From Candidatus Thalassarchaeaceae archaeon (lineage in GTDB: Archaea; Thermoplasmatota; Poseidoniia; Poseidoniales; Thalassarchaeaceae), in NCBI GenBank assembly GCA_030747885.1, contig JASLJW010000106.1, positions 1 through 11,278 on the forward strand: a DNA stretch of 11,278 nucleotides, read 5' to 3'. Numbering within the stretch: position 1 is the first letter of the stretch; each line of letters opens with the position of its first letter. Of the stretch, positions 1-6,310 are shown in pieces. A program made the translations under genes and the position numbers. The notes beneath the pieces are model-generated. The model saw only the letters and a program-made list of their open reading frames with translations, searched no databases and was not told the DNA's origin.

Positions 1-2
1 AG

Positions 3-128
3 CCCGATGAGGGGGCCGAGGTGAAAGAGGCGTCGCGCTCCATCGTAGATGGAGTCGTACAAACGCGTAAATCAGTTCCGTCGGAAATTCAGACGATTTT
101 TCCCAAAAAAAGACAATTTTCGGAATGA
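3..128 (+). CDS. Probable C-terminal end of an unidentified protein (5' truncated by window edge)
   Basis: The frame beginning at base 3 is open for 41 codons to a TGA at 126-128; the other two forward frames stop within the first 24 bases. In its first half most codons begin with G (GAT, GAG, GCC, GTG, GTA), the usual signature of a real coding frame, and third positions there are GC-rich, unlike the genes that follow. The tail is hydrophilic and basic and ends in PKKRQFSE. I do not recognise the family. Only 30 bases separate it from the glycosyltransferase start on the same strand, so the two could share a transcript. It could instead be non-coding sequence, or the 5' end of a minus-strand gene (an ATG at 43-41 is open to the edge), so the call is tentative. 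Confidence 0.42.
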   Translation, partial: PDEGAEVKEASRSIVDGVVQTRKSVPSEIQTIFPKKRQFSE

Positions 129-158
129 TTCAAAACAAAGGACCTTGCCCTTTGAGCC
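129..158 (+). promoter_or_regulatory. Short leader before the GT2 gene with a 6-bp inverted repeat
   Basis: This is the gap between the presumed upstream stop and the GT2 ATG. It has no Shine-Dalgarno-like purine run next to the ATG; the bases before it read TTTGAGCC. An inverted repeat CAAAGG (136-141) / CCTTTG (149-154) with a 7-base spacer lies 4 bases upstream of the start. The A/T-rich stretch at about 97-122 could hold an archaeal TATA element, but no clean BRE/TATA is visible. A leaderless or read-through transcript is possible. Confidence 0.25.
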
Positions 159-896
159 ATGGCAGATGCGTTACCTGTCCATGTGACAGTGGTTATTCCT
201 ACCCGAAATGAAGAAGCGGCAATCGTTGATACGATTCGTTCAGTTCCCAATGATGGGTGGTGTGAGAAACTAGATTTCCTTATCATCGATGGAAATTCAA
301 CAGATCGAACTCGAGAACTTGCAGAACAGGAAGGTGCAAGTGTATATCTCGAGCCAAGACGAGGTTATGGGCGAGCCTATCGAACAGGATTTGCTATGGC
401 TCCTGGAGATGTTATCGTAACTATGGATGCTGATTGTACCTACCCCGGTGAAGAAGTACCAGGATTAGTTAGAAAATTATTGGATGAGGATCTGTCGTGG
501 ATTACCTGCGATCGACTAAGAAGAGCTGAAGATGGTGCAATGTCTGGCCTTCATGGCCTAGGAAACTGGGTCCTGTCTACAACCGCTAGATTCCTATTTT
601 GGTATGGAGTTCACGATTCTCAGAGTGGAATGTGGGTTTTCCGCAAGTCAATCCTTGAAGATACAAGAATGAGGCCCACAAATGATGGAATGCCTCTTTC
701 AGAAGAATTCAAGATTCGCGCACGCAGATACATTGGGAAGAAGAAAGCGATTGAAATTAGTGTGCCTTACAGAGTTAGAGTTGGAGAAGCTGAGATCAAT
801 ACTTGGGGAGATGGATGGAAAAATCTACGATTCCTTTTTGGTATGAGATTTGGACTTGCTAAGGCAAAAACACCTTGGGGACCAGATTCAGACTGA
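159..896 (+). CDS. Family 2 glycosyltransferase, dolichol-phosphate mannosyl/glucosyltransferase-like
   Basis: This 245-residue GT-A fold enzyme is predicted to transfer a sugar from a nucleotide-sugar donor, probably to a polyprenyl (dolichol) phosphate on the cytoplasmic face of the membrane. The motifs run in family order: VVIPTRNEE (11-19) as the first nucleotide-binding strand, DGNSTDRT (44-51), RGYGRAYRTGF (68-78), the metal-binding DAD (90-92) in MDADCTYP, then DSQSGMWVF (153-161) and a late basic/aromatic region, YRVRVG...NTWGDGWKNLRFLF. These are typical of the DPM/DPG-synthase subgroup. There is no C-terminal membrane segment, so it resembles the short soluble DPM1 form rather than fused versions. 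The ATG at 159 places the first beta strand at the usual distance from the N-terminus. Its 3' end overlaps the stop of the convergent giant surface protein by 9 bases. A role in supplying lipid-linked sugar for surface N-glycosylation is inferred from family and context. The exact sugar and acceptor cannot be read from the sequence. Confidence 0.9.
   Translation: MADALPVHVTVVIPTRNEEAAIVDTIRSVPNDGWCEKLDFLIIDGNSTDRTRELAEQEGASVYLEPRRGYGRAYRTGFAMAPGDVIVTMDADCTYPGEEVPGLVRKLLDEDLSWITCDRLRRAEDGAMSGLHGLGNWVLSTTARFLFWYGVHDSQSGMWVFRKSILEDTRMRPTNDGMPLSEEFKIRARRYIGKKKAIEISVPYRVRVGEAEINTWGDGWKNLRFLFGMRFGLAKAKTPWGPDSD
866..870 (-). terminator. Possible oligo-T termination signal for the giant surface-protein transcript
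   Basis: AAAAA on the + strand gives a T5 tract (GTGTTTTTGCC) on the minus strand, 18 bases past the surface-protein stop. It mirrors the T5 tract that follows the GT2 gene on the other strand. It lies within GT2 coding sequence and is only suggestive. Confidence 0.25.
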
Positions 897-899
897 ATC
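885..899. repeat. Perfect 15-bp palindrome containing both convergent stop codons
   Basis: GATTCAG-A-CTGAATC: the 7-base arms are exactly complementary around A892. The minus-strand stop (TCA at 888-890) and the plus-strand stop (TGA at 894-896) sit symmetrically in it. In RNA either strand could form a 6-bp stem with a 3-base loop. It may be a bidirectional transcript end, or simply a by-product of overlapping stops. Confidence 0.55.
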
Positions 900-3800
900 C
901 CAATCTAGGTCAGTGCCTCTTGTTTTTCCTTCAGTCTCTTCATTGTCCTCATTTGCTAGAGATGTCTCGATAGATTTCTCCGCAACTAATTCTTCCTCTG
1001 CAGCGACCACTTCACTGGTTCCATCCCATGATTGGGATGCATCATTCGGCAAACTGCTCCATGATTGAATGAGGTCCAAGTCTCTCTGCATATTTCTTCT
1101 TCGATTTAGCATAAATGTCCCGCCAACAATTGCAAGCATTACAAGAATTACCAAAATTATGCTACCGAAATCCTCTGCGATTGAAGATAACAAACCACCT
1201 GAATCGACTGGTCCAATAACCTCAATCTGTTGAGATATTGGTAAGGAAACAGTGTCCCCATCCGTAGCCCAAGCCTCTATTTTCGCGTAACCTGTCCCTG
1301 GTGGAATCCAAGAAATTGAACCGGTCCAGATTCCATCTCCAGCAACGGTATCAGCACCCGAACCATTGTCATTTAGAGAGAAAATATCTCCTACCCCATT
1401 CATTGCAATTCTAGCCTGAACCTGATTTGTTGTACCATCAGGATCATCGAGAATTACTGATACCACCATTTGGATATTTACGTCTGCAATGATTCCCGAT
1501 GGTTCGTACATCAAATCACTCAGACGTGGGGAACTCGACATCGAGGTAATGTTCACACTTGCTGAACTGCTTCCACCCCTCTGATCAACCACAGTTAAGT
1601 GAATTAAATGAAGACCAGGTGTAGGTTTGTAGGTAAGATTAGGCATTGTAGAAATTACTGTACCTCCTGGAGAATCAATTCGCCATTCATAGCGGAAAAT
1701 ATCGTTGTCATAATCATATGAATCAGCTCCAATCACTTCAATGACTCCACCTGGGGGAATCGATGCACCTTCCGAAACATTTGCAATTACGGCAAAGGGA
1801 TCCGAAGGTAGAACTTGGATAGATTGAGTATGAATTCGAGACAAGCCAGTTTCATCAGTCAATGTGAATGTTAGGATATGATCTCCAGCAGACATGTAAT
1901 CATTGTACCAGAAATCAATTGTTCCATTTTCCACCATAGGTTCAGATTCAAGATCACTAGTAATTGTGACATTGAATAAATCTCCATCAGGGTCGTACGA
2001 ATGTCTGAAATCAAACAATATTGGAGCGTCACTATCAACCACTGCTCCAGCAATTGGTGAATCGAGAATCAACAATGGTGCGCTTGCAGCTACATCGATT
2101 CGAATAGTGCTCTGAGAAGCTTCGCCAGATCCATCATCAACAGTCAATGTAACATCATGCACCCCAGCAGAAAGTCTAGAATCCAAAATCCAACCACTAC
2201 CCAATGGTTCGGATAATTGATCAGATGTCCACAATACACTAACCAAGTCACCAGAACCGCCATATGGATTGCATAGAATTTGAGTCAAATTTTCGTCTAT
2301 AGTATCACAAGGAATATCCCAATCACCAGAACCTGAAGCATCGAATCGTATGAGATCTGATGAGTCAGTTGAATAACCGGTAGATGGAGAAGAAATGGAT
2401 GCGACTGGGACTGAATTATTCACAACCAACAATACACTAAGTGTGGCCTCAATACCAGAGTGTGATGAATCTGAATCCCCCACACCCAATGTGATGGTAT
2501 GTGGACCAGGGGATAAATGACCAATCCAAACACCTACAGGTGGAGGAGTACCACCTGTAACGGAATGTGCAGATCTAGTTCCTAGATCTCCATCTATATT
2601 GGAATGGAAACTGTAAGTGATTTGATCACCTTCTGGATCAACTGTTCCACTTGCATCCAGCGTGACCTCAGAGGAAGATAGATTGTTCAAACGGGAAATT
2701 TGAAGATCTGGTGATGGTAATTCGTTGTACAATTCAACTGACCAGGTATAGGTTAAAGGAGTGTTCAGACCATCTCCGATAACGAATATAAGATCAAAAA
2801 CATCAATGGGGGAATCTTCGAAAGACACATTGTATTCCAGTGGACAATTCGGAGTAGAACAATCCCCAGGATCATCTGCCCATTCTGAAAATGAAACATC
2901 TAAACTGGTCTCAAATGGTTGATTCTCTGGATCTATCGAAGCACTCGCATTAAGATGCAATACCTGAGTTCTAGACAAAAGAATACGATTAGTAACATCA
3001 GCAAGAGGATTGAGAACCACAGAAATGGAGGGAGGAAGATTTGTCAATTCGATTCGACGTGTCTCGGAAGCACAATTGTTGGATGTATCACATACCTCGA
3101 GAGTAAGATCATGGGTGCCATCAGACAAACATCCAGGAATCAAATCATTTGCAACAAAAAACGACTGATTGTTCTCAGAACTAATTCCTTGTGTACAAGA
3201 GAGAATGAGGTTCCCATCTAAGCTACTGTTCCATGAATACGTCAAATCTTGATTCTCAAGATCCCATGTTTCTGAAGCATTGAAAATCACCTCACCACCT
3301 GAGGGGTAAATCATTTCGTCAATCGGAGTTGACCATAAAATTAGAGGCGGTTGGTCAGGCAATTGAATTTCACAAACAGATGTTCTATCCATGTCCAAAA
3401 GAACTGGTCCCGTATCATTTCGTGTTGAGGAATATTCGCATCCAGTCCAGAAATCATTGACACTTGTTGAGCCTAGTGTTGTCGTCCTAGTGCCTACAAA
3501 CGGGCCTAGGATTGAATTTCCAGCATAGGGAACAGTATGTTGAATTGGAGATTCAATTTGATCAAAAGACAAATTTACTACCGCAAAAGGAAGACCGAAA
3601 CCATTCTGATTAACTGCCCAAACATGAATCATCCACATGGTGTCGAATTGAGAATTTCCACCTAGATTCAAACTCGGAGGTAGACCTGATGAAATCCATT
3701 GAACATGATTGGTCTGTGCAATTCCAGGTTGAGTAAGTTGAAATGCGCTGGAATCAGGAGCATCGAAAAATGAAACATTGGAAGATTGGACTGTGAAACC

Positions 3801-5717
3801 TCCTGTACACATTGAATAATTTGGAGAACGAATGGAAAGGTTAGCATGATTACTCAAAACAAGACAATTCTGTCCTACGATTACAGAATTATTGAGATGA
3901 GAATCCAAACCAGAAGAACCTGTTCCGGACCAAAGAATTCCACTATGGTTCCCAGAAAGAACTAGGTCGTCAATAATTGCATCAGATGAGGTAATTGCCA
4001 CTGCCTGAGTTGATGGTTCCTCCTGATGGATATTCATTCCTGAAATTGAAATCACTCCTGGAAAACTAATTCCGGAATTATCAACTCGAATGGCTGGACC
4101 AACTCCCACCGGTAATGAAATTGAATGATTCTCCAAAATAAGATCAATACTATCCTCAACCATGATTCCGCCCTGAGCATCATCAACACTTGAGCAAGTT
4201 CTGCAGGTCACATCCTTTGTACTAGCAGTCAAAGTATTGGATTCCTGATAGAAGAAACCAACACCATCGGAAATTCCAGTAGCATTTACCCCATTTCTAG
4301 CAGATGATGCGTTAACCAGTAAGACATTGCTTGCATCATAGACATAGACTCCATTTAATCCATTATCCATGGAATCTAAACCTTCTATTTCAGGATGAGA
4401 TTCCTGAATATGTAGGCCCACTCCAGAATTGTTGTTAACATTCCAATCTGATCCACGGAGGCTTGATTTCATAAGATGAATTCCTGCCCCAATAGAACCA
4501 GAAACTTCCAAATTATCAATCACAGGTGCCCAATTTGCAGAACGCAAATAGAATCCAGATTGAAGTGGTGCTTCATTGGAAGAAGAATCACCTGAATTTC
4601 GAATCGTGAGGCCATTAATTGTGGTAGATGAACCTATCATGTAACCTCGGAATCCAATACAATCATTGTTTTCTATCAAACCATCCTCGATGTAAACTCC
4701 TGAAGTATTGATGTTCAAAGCAGCAGTACATTGTCCAGGAGCCTTGGATTCTGGACCCCCCGTTCCTCTAAGCACAAGATCTTCGAATTGCGCATTCATT
4801 GGAATATTGCTGTACAATGTGTGATTGTATCTTTCAACGAAAATTCCCACATACATCGAATTCTCTACTGTTAAATCACGAAATGTCGGACGAGTAGTTC
4901 CTGATTCAGATATATGTCTGACGAAAACACCATGATCTGATCTATTGACTGTAACATTTTGGAACAACAGAATTGAATCCTCAACCCAAATTCCAGTGGC
5001 TATAGCTTGAGTTGCCAAGGAAATATTGTGGATATCTACATCTCGAATTAGTCCTCCAGAACCACCCCAGACATTGATCCCTCGAGTGATGGCATCATTC
5101 ACTTTCAGTCCTGTAACAACTGGAGCAGAACTAGCGCCAACTGAAAGACCAATTCCATATCTCCAAGTGCTAGAGAAACCATGCAAATCCTGACCTGCTT
5201 CATCGATGTGGAGATTTTGAATTACTGGAGTGGCTGAACTGAATAAATCGACACCGACATAATCCGGATCTAGAACAGTTACATTGTCCATTAATGGATC
5301 ACTACCGTAAACAGTTACCCCAAAATCAGCATTGTCTATGGTCAAATTTCGAATGATAGAACCACGACCATTAGAAGTCGTATTGAATTGAATTCCCTCA
5401 TGTGATTGGGTTGAAATTCCAGACATCATTACTACTGGTGCAGTTTCTCCACCAAGCATCGTTAATCTACCTTCAACATAGATACGAGCACCAAGTGGCA
5501 TCTCAATCGAGGTGCCGGCAAGAACTCTCAGTTCATCAGAAGATTGAACTGTGTAGGATGACTGAAGTTGAACCACTCCACTCCATGTCGTAACTGCTCT
5601 TTGTGAAACACTAGAATACGTATCAGCATCCTCTTCTAGTTGCTCTACTACACTAAGAAAGGGAGAAAATGATGCGGCCAAAAACAGGACCACCAGAAGT
5701 GACGCCCGCCTGTACAT
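888..5717 (-). CDS. Giant secreted surface protein: signal peptide, right-handed beta-helix, six PKD/Ig-like domains, C-terminal membrane anchor
   Basis: This 1609-residue protein is predicted to stand outside the cell on one membrane anchor. An N-terminal signal peptide (YRR, then hydrophobic LLVVLFLAASF, no lipobox Cys) is followed by parallel beta-helix repeats at about 60-655, seen as recurring strand-turn units such as GIWVEDS, GVFVRHIS, GIFVERY, GVYIEDG, GVGLHIQES, GVYVYDAS and GGIMVEDS. About six PKD/cadherin-like Ig domains follow (about 790-890, 893-1000, 1001-1100, 1103-1209, 1213-1302, 1306-1392), several with acidic turns such as DPEGD, DPDGD and DYDND that could bind calcium. A further beta domain (1397-1502) carries DNGSGADTVAGDGIWTG, a motif often found just before C-terminal anchors. 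The membrane segment (about 1517-1537) is followed by RRR and an acidic 70-residue cytoplasmic tail. More than 30 N-X-S/T sequons and only six lysines precede the anchor. The likely role is adhesion, polysaccharide binding or a cell-envelope scaffold. Beta-helices also occur in polysaccharide lyases, but I can point to no catalytic residues. The reading frame is intact. Confidence 0.88.
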   Translation of the reverse strand: MYRRASLLVVLFLAASFSPFLSVVEQLEEDADTYSSVSQRAVTTWSGVVQLQSSYTVQSSDELRVLAGTSIEMPLGARIYVEGRLTMLGGETAPVVMMSGISTQSHEGIQFNTTSNGRGSIIRNLTIDNADFGVTVYGSDPLMDNVTVLDPDYVGVDLFSSATPVIQNLHIDEAGQDLHGFSSTWRYGIGLSVGASSAPVVTGLKVNDAITRGINVWGGSGGLIRDVDIHNISLATQAIATGIWVEDSILLFQNVTVNRSDHGVFVRHISESGTTRPTFRDLTVENSMYVGIFVERYNHTLYSNIPMNAQFEDLVLRGTGGPESKAPGQCTAALNINTSGVYIEDGLIENNDCIGFRGYMIGSSTTINGLTIRNSGDSSSNEAPLQSGFYLRSANWAPVIDNLEVSGSIGAGIHLMKSSLRGSDWNVNNNSGVGLHIQESHPEIEGLDSMDNGLNGVYVYDASNVLLVNASSARNGVNATGISDGVGFFYQESNTLTASTKDVTCRTCSSVDDAQGGIMVEDSIDLILENHSISLPVGVGPAIRVDNSGISFPGVISISGMNIHQEEPSTQAVAITSSDAIIDDLVLSGNHSGILWSGTGSSGLDSHLNNSVIVGQNCLVLSNHANLSIRSPNYSMCTGGFTVQSSNVSFFDAPDSSAFQLTQPGIAQTNHVQWISSGLPPSLNLGGNSQFDTMWMIHVWAVNQNGFGLPFAVVNLSFDQIESPIQHTVPYAGNSILGPFVGTRTTTLGSTSVNDFWTGCEYSSTRNDTGPVLLDMDRTSVCEIQLPDQPPLILWSTPIDEMIYPSGGEVIFNASETWDLENQDLTYSWNSSLDGNLILSCTQGISSENNQSFFVANDLIPGCLSDGTHDLTLEVCDTSNNCASETRRIELTNLPPSISVVLNPLADVTNRILLSRTQVLHLNASASIDPENQPFETSLDVSFSEWADDPGDCSTPNCPLEYNVSFEDSPIDVFDLIFVIGDGLNTPLTYTWSVELYNELPSPDLQISRLNNLSSSEVTLDASGTVDPEGDQITYSFHSNIDGDLGTRSAHSVTGGTPPPVGVWIGHLSPGPHTITLGVGDSDSSHSGIEATLSVLLVVNNSVPVASISSPSTGYSTDSSDLIRFDASGSGDWDIPCDTIDENLTQILCNPYGGSGDLVSVLWTSDQLSEPLGSGWILDSRLSAGVHDVTLTVDDGSGEASQSTIRIDVAASAPLLILDSPIAGAVVDSDAPILFDFRHSYDPDGDLFNVTITSDLESEPMVENGTIDFWYNDYMSAGDHILTFTLTDETGLSRIHTQSIQVLPSDPFAVIANVSEGASIPPGGVIEVIGADSYDYDNDIFRYEWRIDSPGGTVISTMPNLTYKPTPGLHLIHLTVVDQRGGSSSASVNITSMSSSPRLSDLMYEPSGIIADVNIQMVVSVILDDPDGTTNQVQARIAMNGVGDIFSLNDNGSGADTVAGDGIWTGSISWIPPGTGYAKIEAWATDGDTVSLPISQQIEVIGPVDSGGLLSSIAEDFGSIILVILVMLAIVGGTFMLNRRRNMQRDLDLIQSWSSLPNDASQSWDGTSEVVAAEEELVAEKSIETSLANEDNEETEGKTRGTDLDWDSV
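923..927 (+). terminator. Possible oligo-T termination signal for the GT2 transcript
   Basis: A run of five T's (GTTTTTCCTT) starts 27 bases past the GT2 stop, downstream of the 885-899 palindrome. Archaeal RNA polymerase terminates at short T-rich tracts, with or without a hairpin. The tract lies inside the oppositely oriented surface-protein gene, so the assignment is weak. Confidence 0.25.
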
Positions 5718-5830
5718 ATCCTCATGACCATTTCAGAACATGAATCAACCCTGCGGTCCCCTGTTCGTTGAATATTTCTTGAATGGAATAGTTCAAAGGG
5801 GGTCCCGCTTCCCGTAATATAGGGAGAGAG
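5718..5830. promoter_or_regulatory. Divergent promoter region between the surface protein and the RAM-domain pair
   Basis: This is the only true divergent intergenic region of useful size (113 bp). A self-complementary AATATT core at 5771-5776, within GTTGAATATTTCTTG, can serve as a TATA-like element in either direction. It lies about 55 bases from each start codon. TTGAAT occurs twice in direct orientation (5768-5773 and 5780-5785, 12 bases apart), and the second copy pairs with TTCAA (5792-5796) as a small inverted repeat. These could be regulator half-sites, but they are short and could be chance. The surface-protein ATG has only a weak GAGG, 2 bases upstream. Confidence 0.4.
5822..5828 (+). 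promoter_or_regulatory. Shine-Dalgarno-like purine run for the first RAM protein
   Basis: GGGAGAG immediately precedes the ATG at 5831. The spacing is short but within reach of the 3' end of archaeal 16S rRNA. It supports this ATG and argues against a longer protein that would carry an N-terminal helix-turn-helix. Confidence 0.45.
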
Positions 5831-6064
5831 ATGGGAACTGCCTTCATCCTAATCAAAACAGTTCCAGGAAAGGAACGTGATGTCTATCTTTCCCTTAGTG
5901 ACTTAGGATGTGTAATGGAAGTTCATGTCCTATATGGGGAACATGATTTGATTGCACGGATTGGAGCAGACAACTCAAATGAACTAGCAAAGATCCTTTT
6001 GGGCACATTCAGAACAATAGAAGGAATTCGAGATACTGAGACTCTAATTACGGTGGATTATTAG
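5831..6064 (+). CDS. Stand-alone Lrp/AsnC ligand-binding (RAM) domain protein, copy 1
   Basis: The 77 residues make one alpha-beta RAM (AsnC_trans_reg) fold and nothing else; the DNA-binding helix-turn-helix of full-length Lrp/AsnC proteins is absent. Recognisable elements are strand 1 FILIKTVPGKE (5-15), the conserved ligand-pocket turn YGEHDL (35-40), IARIGADN (41-48) and the closing strand TETLITV (69-75). RAM domains pair into dimers and often octamers that bind amino acids or other small effectors at subunit interfaces. Free-standing versions are widespread in archaea and are thought to sense metabolites or to modulate full-length Lrp partners. It lies 11 bases upstream of a paralogue of identical length on the same strand and is divergent from the giant surface protein. 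It is not a truncation: it has its own ribosome-binding purine run and starts exactly at the domain boundary. The specific ligand is unknown. Confidence 0.85.
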   Translation: MGTAFILIKTVPGKERDVYLSLSDLGCVMEVHVLYGEHDLIARIGADNSNELAKILLGTFRTIEGIRDTETLITVDY

Positions 6065-6068
6065 GAGG
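6063..6068 (+). promoter_or_regulatory. Shine-Dalgarno AGGAGG of the second RAM gene, overlapping the first gene's stop
   Basis: AGGAGG begins at the second base of the TAG stop (6062-6064) and sits 7 bases before the ATG at 6076. This is a strong, well-spaced site. It indicates that the two RAM genes are translated from one mRNA, probably with coupling. Confidence 0.8.
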
Positions 6069-6075
6069 AAATAAA

Positions 6076-6309
6076 ATGGCAGTTGGATTTGTACTCATCA
6101 CCACCGAGACAGGAAGAGAAGCAGATGTTCGCCAAGCAATTGGAGAAATTGAAATGGTAGAACAAAGATGGGGAATCTTTGGAGAATTCGATGTATTGGT
6201 CAAAGTAGTGGCTGACGATGAAGTAGATTTAACTCGATGTATAATGGAAGAAATTCGGAAAATAGACGGGATTCTTGGTACTCGAACTCTTATTGGTTCT
6301 CAAATTTGA
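6076..6309 (+). CDS. Stand-alone Lrp/AsnC ligand-binding (RAM) domain protein, copy 2
   Basis: This second 77-residue RAM-only protein aligns with the upstream copy along its whole length without gaps. By eye about 24 of 77 positions are identical, including F5, L7-I8, G13, D17-V18, the G36-E37-x-D39 turn, A46-D47, G65-I66 and T71-L72-I73. The pocket loop reads FGEFDV, the usual Lrp/AsnC G-x-x-D pattern. No helix-turn-helix is present. The two diverged copies are co-transcribed, which suggests a hetero-oligomer in which each subunit contributes different residues to the ligand pocket; that is inference. Its TGA stop is one base from the stop of the convergent ATPase gene, so the 3' ends face each other with no spacer. 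Confidence 0.85.
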   Translation: MAVGFVLITTETGREADVRQAIGEIEMVEQRWGIFGEFDVLVKVVADDEVDLTRCIMEEIRKIDGILGTRTLIGSQI

Positions 6310-6310
6310 T

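Noticed and set aside
1..73. Possible tRNA or other structured RNA in the GC-rich left edge
   Set aside because: There is one good hairpin, but no cloverleaf, no TTCGA-type T-loop and no acceptor pairing, and frame 3 shows a coding-like codon pattern.
2919..3221. 100-codon open frame on the + strand inside the surface-protein gene
   Set aside because: It is antisense to an intact, domain-rich reading frame, has no ribosome-binding site and no recognisable protein features, so it is a shadow.
888..5717. Tandem DNA repeats or CRISPR-like array in the surface-protein gene
   Set aside because: The repetition is at protein level only (beta-helix coils and Ig domains, strongly diverged). I see no regularly spaced identical DNA units.
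5831..6309. RAM proteins as broken, truncated Lrp regulators
   Set aside because: Both begin exactly at the domain edge with their own ribosome-binding sites and are equal in length. The upstream sequence encodes no helix-turn-helix remnant.
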